Source: Camarhynchus parvulus (taxonomy: Eukaryota; Chordata; Aves; Passeriformes; Thraupidae). Taken from it: a DNA stretch of 64,000 bases. The stretch spans positions 20,670,501 through 20,734,500 of the forward strand of contig NC_044572.1 of NCBI RefSeq assembly GCF_901933205.1. The letters run 5' to 3'. Shown piece by piece: positions 47,701 through 61,200 of this stretch (position 1 is its first letter; every line of letters starts with the position of its first letter). The notes beneath the pieces are model-generated. The model was not told where the DNA came from. It saw only the letters and a list, made by a program, of their open reading frames with translations, and made no database searches. A program made the position numbers and the translations under genes.

Positions 47701-50700
47701 TTAGATTTAAATGTATTTAAACAAGAAAAGTAAAGATTTAATTAGAGAAGCAATGTCTTTTTATTCCTTACTCCATACAGAGTATATACCTAGCCCCAAA
47801 ACCTGAAAATCAAATCCTGAAACTGAGCTAATATTATATTTGAAAAGCAAAAAGTTAAAAATGTTTGTGTCTGATCACTCTTCCAAATAATTTCAGCTAC
47901 ATAAATTTTCCTGGTATCGAGTTCTTAGAAAATGCATTGAGAGAGGCTGACAAACTTGGTTTGATGTGGTTTTCTTTCTAGTCTTGCAGATGTGTGGCAT
48001 TATAAATGAAAATCATAGGCTTCCTTAGCCATACAGGCACAGCCCAGCTGCTTCCTGGAAGCACCACCGCTGTGGTCGACAGCTACTTTTACTGAGCAGC
48101 ACTTCAGCAGAAATCAGCTCTGATAAATACCCTTCTGAAATATAACATCCAATAAAGATCGACTTTGATAAACTGCAAGAGGTTTTCAGTTTTGTTAGTA
48201 ACCTACTGGGCCAATGGTTATGGAAACAATAATTGATGCCATACGCTCTTGGAGATTTTTTTCAATTCACTGGTTGCATTGCAAGAGTATGACATGCCTC
48301 ACATTCCTTCCTGGCCACAGTGATTTCTTACCCAGAATATGAGCTTCCCTTCCAGACAGCAGAGATGTTCATATACTCTTCCTGATCCTCACTTGGGTGT
48401 TTAGTAGGTTATATTGGACCTTTGGAGAAAAGAAGCATTTTTTGTTATTCAGCTATTGACATTGATATTTGCTTGTACGAAGTTTTGGCTGATCACTGTG
48501 AAGGCACTTTCAAACATGCAGTGTACAAGCAGAGGGAGGTTTTCCCTGTTCTCTCTCCATTTTTTAATATGGAGAAAATGTTCACAAGCACTTCCTAGCT
48601 TCAAGTCCACTACCTTTCATCACCCAGAGGTTGCATTCATGGCCTGGACAAAGCCCAGTGACAGGCACTGCAGACTGGCAGCCTCCTGTCACAGCTGGGG
48701 GTGAGCAGAGGCCCTGCTGGCTCTGCTCTGCTGCAAAGGGGAGGGCAGGGAGGAGACTCACATGTAACTGCTTATCGAGTTTCGTGTGCATTTTTTGAAT
48801 TATAGACACAGCAGTGAAAATCTTTTCTTCTCACTTTGAGGGCAAGATTACACGGTCCAGTCATATTTTGTTTTTCAGTTGCCAAGTACAATGCAGAATC
48901 TTAAGGAAGGGGGCATGTTTCTGTGATGTTCTTTTGCACCATTACTAATTGTAACATTTTTAGCAATTCTAAAGCGTTTTAAGAAGAGAAAATATTGCAG
49001 TGGTTTCTTGTTCCACTAACCACATGTAGCTGTTTCACTACATGTTTGTTTTATTACCAAGGCAACAATTTCAGACTTGGCATGATTATCTGTATCATAC
49101 CACTCATCAGAGATGTGGGCAAACTCCAGAAACTTCTGCATTGAGGAAATGATGCTAGTTGATATGAGGCAGGAGTTTTCAAAGCTGTCTCAGTGAAAAT
49201 GCTGATATCACATGCTTATGTCAACAACTTAAAAAATATCATTAAAAGATCAGTTTGCTTAAAATATATATTTACTATAAATATATTGGAGTCAAGCAAA
49301 TAGCTGTTTCATCAGTGCATTATCATAGTTCTGTAGATGTGATCATTTAGAATAAATTAACATCATTTTAGAAAAGCCTTTCATTTGTTATTTAAAGCCA
49401 ACCACATTGTGGAGCCATGATTGATACATGAAACAGCCCATATTTGTGTCCTAAAAAATGCAGAGTCCGGAGTTGGACTTTGGACTTCAACTCTGCTATT
49501 AATCCCCTCTGTTAATAAAATTTAATGTTCATAGAGTTTTAAAGGAATCCTATCCATCCTATATGCATGGAGAAGAGTAAAAAGGAGGTGTCACAATACC
49601 CAAATTTCAGTGAGTCAGAGATCCAGTTGGGAAATTTTGCAGATATGTGGCTGCTTTGGGGTCACAAGACAAACTTTGAGCAACATCTAGCTCACCCCAT
49701 GACAATGACAGCACATGTTAGCAAGATTTTCTGAGCGAAGTATGAACAATTGCTTTCACAGGGCTCACCCTCTCTCTGCCATCATTCCGGGTTTTCCTCT
49801 GAGAAGCAAGATATGAGTGGCCATGGATCTCAGCACTTCTGAGCCATTGCTCCTGTGCGAAATAAGCAGCATGCCTTAAATACTATTATCTAAGTTAGGA
49901 TCCAGAAAGTATGATTATTATGCTGACTTTACATTTTTAAAGTGAAGAACACTACAAGTAACTGCTTCTAGATTCCCTGTTTTCATTCTGGTTCTTTTTG
50001 CAGCTGTCAATTGATAAAGAGAACCAGGTTAGGTCAGACACAGTTATACAGAATTATAGAAGTGACTGCTGCCAGTTGTTAAAAAATGAGCACTAGGGAA
50101 GTTTTGGTGTTTCCCATTCTTTACAAGAGGAAGCCAATAAAATCCCAATCTAGTTTATTAATTTCTTTGTTGCCAGAGTGGAGGCATGTTGATCATATTC
50201 TCCAGTTTACTACACTGGAAGAGGAAGTAGGTGGAGGATTTCCCCTGAGCTGGGAATGTTCTACTGCCACCAACCAGCACTGCAGAGACATCTCTGTAGC
50301 TTTTTCCATCTGACTCCACTTTTCCTATGTATGAATGGCAAAAATACCTTGGAGTCAGGGAAAGGAGAAGGAAAAACAGGTCTCACCCCTGTCTTCCTGT
50401 CTGATATTAATCACTCCAGGTGCTGGGCAGCTCCAAATAAATGAACTGTTTCTGGCTGACTACAGCTCTCACTCATCACAGTATCTAGCATTGCTGTCAT
50501 CTGTAGCTTATGGGAATAGTAAGACAAGAAACTCAAACTCATTCTTCAGCTTTACTGATTTCAATAGTCTAAAAGTTGCTTTTTTTTTTATTTTCATCTT
50601 CCATCTATATTTTGAAAGAGTTCTACTAAAGTGTATCTTCTTAGCTGATAACAACCTTGCTCTTTGTAATCCATCTTCATAATCTTGATAAATTTTCTTC

Positions 50701-51436
50701 AGGGCCTTCAGCATCTTTGTCTCATGACTCATTTCTCCAGAAAGCACATTTCTAGTTTTGTTGTGCCATGGGTTCCATTTTCTCAGTTCTCCATCAACTT
50801 CCAATGCAGGAAACCTGCATGCAGCTGGTTGCAAAGCCTGCTGCTCTTCTCCGGTGTCTCAGCTGCTGCACTTCCTTTTGTGTGACATAAACTGGGACTT
50901 GTTTTAGTCACCTTCCATGGCTGACAAATAAAGCAGCAGCCCCAGACTCTGATAATGAAGATCCAGGTGAATGACAGGTGAATGACAGCACTGTTTTGAA
51001 AAAACAGGCAAAGACTGATATTTTTACTTTGAAATTTTGTTTCTAATTCCATTGTTTTCCATCCTGTATTTTGGAGGAGTGCATTGAAAGGAAGCAGATT
51101 TACCTCTTTTTTGCCCTCCAGTTTCAGCTAAAAATCCTTCCCCCACTGTAAGTCAAGAGGTGGGAGCTACTATGACATGCTGTATGAGGCAGCTTCTCAG
51201 GAAGAAAGAACTATTCCTTAAACCCACCTTGTTTTTGACAGGTTTCTTACAACAATATAATTAAATCAAGAAACTAGTGGAGAAACATGTTCAGGTTTGG
51301 GTTGGGTGATTTTTTTTTTTTTAATGTTTCATCTTCACTTTACAATCTGAATCTGCAAACTGAAGCGTAGGTGAGTGTCTGCTTCACCGTGGTGGGTAAC
51401 CCATGTAACAGTCTGTGATGCATTTACTTTGGTTGA

Positions 51437-51495
51437 TATATACACACACACACACATATATACATACATACATATATATACACATATATACACAA
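51437..51495. repeat. AC/AT-rich simple repeat
   Basis: Mixed (CA)n, (TA)n and (CATA)n tract of about 60 bases just upstream of the TRDMT1 CpG island. Confidence 0.95.
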
Positions 51496-51619
51496 ACTAT
51501 TTGTTTAAAAAACCGGACACTTTGTGGGGCACCAATGTCATTGAGTAGTCTCTTCCTTCTCAGTTTAGCAAGAAGCGTTCGGGCGAATAAGAGCAATTTC
51601 ATCAGTTATTTCCTTCTTT

Positions 51620-52200
51620 CCTGCGCGTGTTTTGAAAGGACTTCTCGAAAACGGGCCCGCACACATGTCCGCCCCTCACGAGCAGCAGCCCCGCCGCCAC
51701 CCCGCACAGCCACCCTCTGCCTGCGCTGTCCGCACCGGTTTGGCCCGACCGACGCCCAAGGGGGTCATGGCGGGCAACGGGTCCTTCTCCCGGCCCCTCA
51801 CTGCCAGGAGGACGCAAGTGGCGGAGCCGCCCCACCGCGGAGCCGATCCCGCCCGTGGCTTCCCGAGCGACCACCAAGCCCAGGCTGCCGCTGCCGCCGC
51901 CGCTCCGGGGCGGCGCAGGCCGGGGCGGGAGGGGGGAACGAAAGAGCGGCGGAACGGGCGGGCGGCGCTCGGGGAGGCGCCGGGCGGGCCGGCGGGCCGG
52001 GCATGGCGGCGCTGCGGGTGCTGGAGCTGTACAGCGGCATCGGGGGCATGCACCAGGCCCTCAGAGGTACCGGCGCGTCCCGGGGGGCTCCGTGCTGCCC
52101 GCCCCGCCCGGGACACCCCGCCCTCGGGGGCTCCGGCTTCTCCGGGGGGGCAATGCAGGGTGCCCCTGTGCTCGATGGGGCGGGTGAAGGTGGCCCCTTT
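51620..52200 (+). promoter_or_regulatory. TRDMT1: CpG island and promoter region of TRDMT1
   Basis: A sharply bounded GC- and CpG-rich block begins at about 51.62 kb, covers the start codon and exon 1, and fades about 150-200 bases into intron 1. No TATA box is visible near the ATG, so a TATA-less housekeeping promoter with scattered starts is likely. The transcription start cannot be placed from sequence alone. Confidence 0.75.
52003..52066 (+). CDS. TRDMT1: TRDMT1 exon 1, coding part
   Basis: ATG in a strong start context (GGGCATGG) followed by AALRVLELYSGIGGMHQALR. It ends at donor TCAGAG|GTACCG in phase 1. The reading frame is open far upstream of the ATG, but homologues start at this point. 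Confidence 0.95.
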
Positions 52201-55200
52201 TCTCCCATAGCCCCTTCGCCAGCCCGGCGTGTGGCACCAGGAGCACGTTGGAACAGAAATTAGGGATCCCTGCTCCTTGTTTGGCCCAACCAGCTGCTTC
52301 TGGAGAGGCCATGATTTTGTTTGTTATTATGTGCTGTGTGTAATACAGAGGCACCCCTGCTGCAGATGGGATGGCGATCACTGGGATGCCCAGGATGATA
52401 ACCACACGAGCCAGGGTCTCCCCCTGGCATGCACGTGGACTTGGTTTTCATAGGCCGTAGTTAGGTGAACAGCTGAGCCATGTTCCAATATGAACGAGCC
52501 TGACCATCTGAGGCTGGTGTAATGTTTTATAAACATGAAAAGGAAATGTGGTATTTGAGCTGGTATAGAGGGTTCACACCAGCCCATGTTCCCAGGTGAG
52601 TTTTTGATCAGGCACAAGGAGCCCCGGAGCTCAATTTGCTGAATTGTTAAGGCGCGGCCTGGCTGACCTTCAGCAGGTCCTGTAGACTCTCTGTGCATTG
52701 GCTTCCCCAAATTAAAAATTGAGTTTGGGCTATTGATTTCCATTGTAAAGTACCCTGGACCTTATTACTTTGAAGTCCATGTTTCAACATGCATTAGTAT
52801 AGCTTATGATAATCACCATAATAATTTTAATTGTAACTACAATCTTTCAAATCTTTCAGTCTTCAGGAACATTAGCAGAGAGCATTGTCATAAAAACATC
52901 AGGTGGAAACTTGCCTTATCTTGCTATTTTTCCAGGGAGCTATGGAATATTAAGAGTATGCTTACAGAGTGAAATCCATTAAGCATCATCCCTTTACTTA
53001 AAACAGCTTCAGAGTTGTCAGAGTGGCATTTTTCCTACTATCCTATTTTTGCTTGAATGTGTCTTAAGTGCTTTATTTATGAACATAAATATATAAAATA
53101 TATTCTAATGTATTTATTATGTATGTATAAACACACAACAAAATAGGTTCTTACATTGTTCATGAGGATGTATCTTCCTTATTTCCAGAGACATTCTTAG
53201 AATATTAAGAGGCAAGTATAGCTTTGTCTGGAACTGCACATTTTGGAGTTTTTGTAGAATGAAAGCAGTGGTTTATGCCTTGTGTATAGTGTACACATTA
53301 ATGATAACATGCTGCTTTTCTGGTAACCAGATTCCTGAAGTATTGGCAAGCTATCCATGTTTGTTGTGTTGTAGACAATTTCCATGTTTCCATTGAAAGT
53401 GGACTGATTCCTGAAAGTTAGCCTACACCATGCTTTCTTCACTCTTTACTGAACTACTTAGCTGTGTTCTTGCCAGAATAATGGATGTCTTGGGGCAGTT
53501 CAGTAGTGTGCTGCAATGTTTAGTAGATTATAATGCTAGATGTGATGTCCTGTGAGTTTCCACCTGTGAAAACATCACTTGCAACTCAGTAAATACTCAG
53601 AAGGGTGGGAATGTTGGGAATGCCTCATTAGATTATCAGAAGACTGTAAACTTTTATCCAAAAGATACACAGAATTAGTGATGCCCCAGTGGATAGTTAC
53701 TACAAATATGAAGCCTTGAAATCATGTCACCTAATGGTGTAGTTTGGAGACTGAAGGACTTAACTAAACCCCTTGTATTATTTCCTGAAAAGGTGAATTT
53801 ACTTCCATGTTTTCTGTTTCTGAACTTGCTGAACATAACTGATTCAGTGTCAGTCTTGGGTGTAATTTCTGTTCTTGTGGGTTTGCATTTGACTGAAGAA
53901 ATTGCAATAGGTATGAACAGTGAGACTGAGATTTTTCCGTAGTGGTATCGGCCAAAGCAGATAAAGGGACTGTAAGTAAGGACATTTAATTTATTATTTG
54001 TGTAAATGACCCTAATTAGTTCAAAATGGTCAGGTACCAATTGAAATTTGCAAAGTGAATAGACACAAAGCTATTTGCATTACAGGTGGTATAATATTTT
54101 TCAATCTGGGTGCTTATGGTTCTGGGAAGCAAATGGAGTTCAGCCCATAAGCCATGTTGTCTGAGGAAAGGTCCAAACCATACACTTCTAGCTGAAAATA
54201 TTGTTTAGAGTCTTGTTAAAAGTAACAGTCAGGCAATTGGATTAAAAGGTGTTCTACAAAATTTGCACTAAGCTAAGTATTTAATAACAGGTCATTATAT
54301 AAAACTGTTTTTGATGAATTGGATTTCATTTGGGAGCAGAGATATACTTGGGCATTTGATAATTTCTGCTGGTTTTTAAAGTCCTTTTGACATCTGGATT
54401 CAGTTTTCTTACACAGTTTATGAAGGAACAAAGTCAAGGGGCATTGAAGTGTTTGCTTTTATGTGCAAATAAAACAGAAAAGAAGTGAATGTTCCTCTGT
54501 AAGTACTTTAATAATGTGTTTCTTATATGTTTTTGGCCTATGTATGTACATGAAACTGTGCTGTTTGAAAAGGTCTCTGATCCTATCCTCCATTTAGCCA
54601 GTGGCAGATTGTTCAGCATCTTCTTTTAAATTGTGTATAGAAATATTAGAAGGGTTGTGGGGTTTTTTTCCATATAAATATGAAGTTTGAAAGAAAGGCC
54701 TCCATTGTTCCAGTGCTTCCATAAGCCAGATGCACAACACATGAGGATTATGTATAATAATATATTATCTTAGTATGGTTTCTAGTGAATCTGTAAGCCA
54801 AGAAAAATAATAGGAATATGTAGAAAACAGAGGGAGCGTGTGCTATTTCAGTGGCAGCATCCTGGGAAAGCCTTGTTCTACAAAAGGGATTCTGCAGTTC
54901 TTGCAGGCTAGTTCCTGGCCATGTAATGGGGTCAATTATGGTTAACTCAGATGGTCCAACTTTCTACTTTTCTGTGAAATTGCCAGTGTTTCAATTGGCA
55001 AATAGGTATTTCTCAGGAAATCTGATGCTGACTTTTGTACCTTGATGCCCTTCTTGGCTGTGATCTTTCAAAAACTTTGTTAGAGGATAGCTTGCAGGAT
55101 GAAGATGTTTGTTGTTTTGGCAGCTGTCATTAACATAGAATGCATTTGGTACCAAATAGAATGCAATTGGTTTTGAGATTGTCCTTGCCTACAGTAAAAA

Positions 55201-58200
55201 AATAATTGAATTTTCACATATTGATGGAAGTTTATAGTCTCTTGTGTTTCTCTGTGAAGAGTACATAGAAGTTGTTAGTACATAGTTTCAAAGTTGAGTC
55301 ACATTCTTTTTGACAATGGAGAGAAGGCTGTTTCTGAACTTAGGTTTTCAGTCTAAAGCTGAAAAAGAAAAATCTTGGGGATTGTCTAGCTCTGTGTTGG
55401 TACTTTAGATGTAGATATCTCAGCACATGTAGAATTTCTGGTTTTAGATTTTGAATGCTTTATAATAATATTTTAACACCAAAGTCCTGCAAAAAGATAC
55501 CATCTTTTGATGGTATCTTTTGATAAAGATACCATCAAAAGATGGTAAAGTTGAGCTTAGTTAAAGTCAGAAATCAGTGAGTCTCTTCAAATTCACACTC
55601 TTGAAAGATTGAGGCGCTGAGGGATGAAAGTGCATTTCTTTCTTCTTCCCACCCTGTACCTCAAGCCTTTTGGGATTTATAAAGATTGATGTTTAAGTCA
55701 AATATGTCTAAATCAATGATAATTTTTTGTGTGTGTGTGTGAGTGAATTTGTTCTTTATTAAGTGCAGTTTCTGCAGTGAAAAATAGTGTTTTATTTTTA
55801 GAAAATCTATGGCTACATATTCATTTCCTTAGCAACTTTCCATGAAACAAACAGCCTGCTCTTCCTCGTTCCCAACCAAAACAAACCTAAACTGGCTTAT
55901 TAATTTAGGCAGTTTTCCCATGAAAACTGGGTTCCATGTCTCTGCCACAAGCATTTGTAATCTGCCAGGTCCCTGAAAAAAAGTCCTCTTGCATGAAACA
56001 CTAAAGGGCATATTCTAAAAAATACCATAAATTTGCAGTGATGAAGTTAGTGATACTTTTCCTCTGCAATTGTTATATTTCAATTTTCAAGGTAACAACT
56101 TTTGTCTCTTGTGCTCTGTTATGCATGTTTGTTCATTTTATTTGATTGTCTCTGTGAATTGCACAGCACAGTTAACTGGTGTGTGTATTTACACTGGGCA
56201 AAGCTATCACACCAGGAGACAAAACTGGCTTTGACATTCAGCACAATGCAAAACCAAAATATTGCTGGTTTGAGCAAATTTTTACGCCTAAACTCAATTT
56301 AATGCTTCTCCAAAATATAGCTCTTTGTAGCATGGGATGGTACCAGTTGTGCCATAGTGTAAGTTTATAAAGTTTCTATGGCTTAACATGATTGAACCCT
56401 TTACAAATAGAGCAGTGAAAGGAGTTGCTAAGTATCCTACAGGAACCCGGTATCAAGTTTACTGATAGTGGTGTTCACTGTAGCCATGGACAGTTCAGCC
56501 TAATCATTTCAGCCAAGAGCTGACACTCAGAAATTAAATCTTTGCTCTCTGTTTTAAAAGGAAACAGGACTGACAAAACTTGTGACTAATCTTCCCTTTT
56601 CCATCAGTTTCCATATACCTGTCAGGAAAGAGAATTGTTCTGGCACCTATTTTCCAATATACTGAAATCCACCAAACTGCCCTTGCTGTAACACAGTGTA
56701 TTTCATGTGTTCTGTTGACATTGATGACTCTATTGCAAAAGTACAGTAGTGAATATAAACAGATCTATGTTAATTTTAAGGTCTGCAGAAACACATGACA
56801 AAGGAATCAATTCTAAAGAGGAAAAGGACAGATATTGTAATGTCAGAAATTTATTTCTGGTGTTTGAAGGTGACACTCTTTGGGTTTACTTTTTCAAATC
56901 AGAAGCTAATGTACACGTTGTCTTCCTTTGTTTCGAATGCATCTCCTTCCAATCCTTACCACAGTGTCCCTTTCCCTTTCCCTCAAGAATGACATCTCCA
57001 TATCTGAAAGGGCTTGTAAGCATTGTATGTTCAATGAAGCAGAGAACTGGGACCCGAAGTTTGATTGCTGCCTCTTTAGGCAGTTTAAGTAACAGTCAGA
57101 GAGTTTTTGCTGTCTGGGTCCAAGAGGTTTTAAGCTTTAAGTGTGAAATCAGTACATTACTAGTAGGATGATACAAATTTGATTTCACCTGCTTTCAGCC
57201 AAGAGAAAATATTACAATCTAGTCTGCCTAAAAATAAGTCATAACGCCTCCCTCAGTAACTTCCCCATCATATCTGTGGCTTCCATTTGAACCATGTGAT
57301 CTTGCTCATAAATGAAAAGTGTCAATTCAAAAACTGATGTTGAGGAATCCTACAAATCATGTATTCCAGCAGCCAGTTAGTTTCACTTAGGAAATATATG
57401 TTATTTTTTCTTTAGTCTGAATAAAATGATACCGTTTCCTGCATTGTTGTAATTCTCTTAAATATCTGTGTTTTGAAAATTGGATGTGCTTGTTTGAGGG
57501 GGATAAAAAAATCTCCAGAGCTGTGTCTGTTTCTGTATTGAAGCTTTGCTATGTATTTTGAGGAGTTGATTTAACATCCCACCAAGTCAGCGATTCCTGA
57601 GTTGGTTTTGTGCCTTTTGTCAGTGGGGATAGTTAAACACAGTCTTCATTCTGTTTTTCTTAGATTCTGCTTTCAGGCTTTTTTTATTATGCATTCCTAA
57701 TAGTAATTTTCAAGTAGTAAGTGTAATTGCTATAGAAAAGCAGAATATCACATTTTGACATAAAGTTATTTAGCTTTCAGGAGAAGTTATTTAAAATGTT
57801 GCATTTTCACACTGTTTGAAATTTAGACAAGCTTTTCTTTGTTAGGTTGGATGTGTGAGAGCTGCTTGTCTGCTCGAGCTCCTTCATGCGTTTCCAGGGC
57901 ATTTCCACACAAATATGCTTAATCAGCTTTTAGAGGGAGTCTGTTCTCTTACAGGAATTCCCAAGTGAGCTGCAACTTTGAAATGAATAGGAGGAGACAC
58001 TTTGAAAAAGTTATCCGGTCTTTGAATGAGGAAGAGGGGATCTCAGGTGGAATACTTCAGGAAAAGTTCCTGTCCTTTTTCCATGCTGGTTTACATCTCT
58101 GGTTTAGACTGAACGTTGTATTGCGAGGGGATTCAGTAGGTTACTATTAGCTGTGTACTTTCTTCCATATCTCCAGGCTTTTGGGCCTATCTTTTCTTGT

Positions 58201-61200
58201 ATGTACGCAAGGAGATGGATGGATGGCAGTAAAAAAACAAGTGTCTGAATCATGAGTTGTGAGAGAAAGCGTACAGCTTGCCTTCCAATTGCCCTTTTAA
58301 AACTATGTATTACTTTAGATAATAATTTGTGGGTCTTGATTTTGTTAATTTTATTTTTCTTCTGGAGTACCTGGAAAACACAGTAAGACTTAGCTGGTTA
58401 GGACAATATGTTTTAAGAACTGAAGGAGTGAGTAAGAAAAGCGGTCTCTTTAGCAGTATTGGAAGTTTGCTCCTGTTACTTAGATGCTGCAGCTTTGTTT
58501 TAGGAAGATGGAAGTGTTGGTTCTTGAGCATGTTTTTAAATTGAGATATTCATCCAGCTTTCTTTTCACGCTAGGTGTCAGTGTTAACTTACCTGTTCTG
58601 TAATCTCAGGTGTAGTCATGCTGTTGTCCTTGTGGATACACCTGTATTGAGTTCTCAGTTACAGCTTCTGGTCAAAAGGTCAAGACAGTAATGGCAAACA
58701 ATGATTTGTATGCTGACCCTTAATGGTCTGTAGGTATTTATCTTGTGAAAAACCTTATCTTTTTGCCCTCGATTGCATCAAGTAAACCTGGAAGAACTAG
58801 CTTGGTCCTTGTTAAAATGTCTGCTACAATCTTTTCAATACCCAGATTTCTCTTTCATCTTAGTTTTGACTAAGACAGCCTTGAAAACCTGAAAGATAGT
58901 AGATGGATGGTAACTGAATTATTCAAAATTAAATCCACCGGGATCATCCCAGTTGGGCTTTCATCCCCTCAAACTGTAAATAATTAGCTGACTAGTGGTA
59001 ATTCATGCAGTATCTCATAAGGTCATTTGTTAATGTGTTACTTGAGCATATTGTGAGATTATTCAAAGGCATGTGGCTATTTGCCTTGTTTCTTTTGGTT
59101 TACAAAAGTTTTTTTAAAGTTGCCTGTGTTTCAGCTGAGGTTTTGTAATGCTGACCATAATGTAAATATCCTGGTGGTTGATACTGATCTTGGGTATCAG
59201 GAGGTAGGGTCACTTCTCTGCCTGCAGCTGTGACAGTAACCACAGTCCATCTTCTTGGATAAAAAGCCTCAGTGAAGGTATTGTGTTTAGTAATAACAAA
59301 TAGTGTGACATGATGAGCAATGGAGTAAACACTGCTCTTTTTATCTCCTTAGCTTCTCTCTTTTTATTACTCTCTTTATAAATTAACAGTTGTTTATTTA
59401 CATTCTTTTCAGTATATTTTTATTTCAGGGTTTTAGCTGTGAGTTTGTTACACTGTCCTCTCTTCAATAACACCTCTGTCCAAGAGAGGAGAAGCTGCCA
59501 AGTTTGGTATTTTGGGACCTTTAACTCAAATGAGGCAGCTGTTGAGTTTGAGGCCTAAGGCTTTACTGAAATGTAAGCACAAATGTTTTTCAGACAGCTT
59601 CAATTTTTATTGGAGAGTAGACATATGTCAAATATATTGATGATATTTTTTCATAATGAGAAGTAGTACACCTCTAAAATAACACACTTATTTCTTGTAA
59701 GTTGTCAGAGGATAAGGCAGTGGCAGTGGGGCTTGGCAGGATTGATTTAGGATTCCTGTAGCCCGGAACTTGCTGCCACAGTGACCTGCACAGAGGTGGA
59801 AATGTTGTAGAGGTACACCCTGTTTGGAATTTTTTAATCTACTTTACTTATCTACTTTTTTTATCTAGTTTAGCTTCCATTTTTGGATATATAAAGAAGG
59901 GAAGTATTGCCCATATGATTAGAAAAACAGTATGTTTTTTATACAAAGTTTCAAAGACAACACAGCAGAATTTGATTGTGTAATTTGCCTTTTGTTTTTT
60001 AGTGATGTTGTAACACAGCTGAACAACTACATTTTTCTAAGAGTAGTAAAGAGATGCTAGAGTTTTGAATTTTTTTTTATAATTTTAGAAAGCTGCACAT
60101 ATGCAGAAGTTGTAGCTGCTGTTGATGTAAACACTCTTGCCAATGATGTTTATAAGCACAACTTTCCCAGCACGCCGTTATGGGCAAAGACTATTGAGGT
60201 GAGTAATTAATCTGTTTTTTACTGTGGTCTTGCATTTGTAAGATGTGAGTTGTTTTCACTGCCTTTATTAGTAACAAGAGAAATGGAAATATTTATGTTA
60301 TTATGAATAAAGCAGTTTTACAATAACTTTGCTTGTGCTGTTTGGTTGTTGAAGTAAGACGGATTTCGTACTGCAGACTTTTCTAGAAAGTCTTGCCTTC
60401 TGCATGAAGAAAGGTTGTATAAATGTCAAGAGGAATGCTTACCATCAATAAAGGAATGTCAAAAATCATATTTTTAGATTAAAAAATATTTTCATATACT
60501 TAAAAAAAATGTAATTAAATTACTTGGGGGCATGCCTTTGTTTTGAAATTATAGTTGGGCTCAGAGAAACACAACAAAATATATTGAACTGAACACTCTT
60601 GAATCTTTTTTAATGGGCTCAATAGATAAAATATTTTAGGAATTCTGTCACTTGCCAAATTATTTGAAAAATAACCAAGTAAAATTTGATTAAAGTTGTC
60701 TGTTTTAAGAGATGAGAGGCAAGCTAGGCATGGAGTTTTGCTTGGATTGAGTTAGAAATTACTGTATACTTCTTCATCTTCTTTTACGGTTTGACAACAT
60801 GACAGTAAAAGATACTGTGTCTGCTTTAAGACACCAGCTTAAGTAAGAGTTAAATAGGTGGCTAAAGGTTAAGTGCTTATTCAGCACTCAGTAATAACTG
60901 GCTAAATGATAGTTTTATAATGGAAAAAGAAGATTAATCTTTGCCTGTATCATTTTATAGTAGACAAGAGCAGATTATTAGAGTCAGTGACACCTTCTTC
61001 AAATATAATGGAAAAAACCAGCAGCTTTTGTCTAGTTTTCTGTGGGTAGCTACATTACATTTGCTTTATATGTATCCCTCACAATATGTAAGGAATGATT
61101 TCTTTGTCCAAGTCATAGTTACTTGATCATTGTCCTTCTTTCCTCCTGGCCCCTTAGTGTGTTGATCTTCTAGTGTAGGTGAAAACTTAGTTTAGAGGAA

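Larger units (their letters stand above)
39851..51440. other. Intergenic interval between VIM and TRDMT1
   Basis: About 11.6 kb separating two divergently transcribed genes. It is AT-rich with no recognised gene or transposon family. It holds an exon-like open segment (40891-40967), two adjacent hairpins (41121-41186) and a CATC microsatellite (44632-44705), all listed separately. The chance open frames here have no family features. Confidence 0.6.

Noticed and set aside
55727..55742. Short (TG)n run in TRDMT1 intron 1
   Set aside because: Too short to be notable; common in introns.
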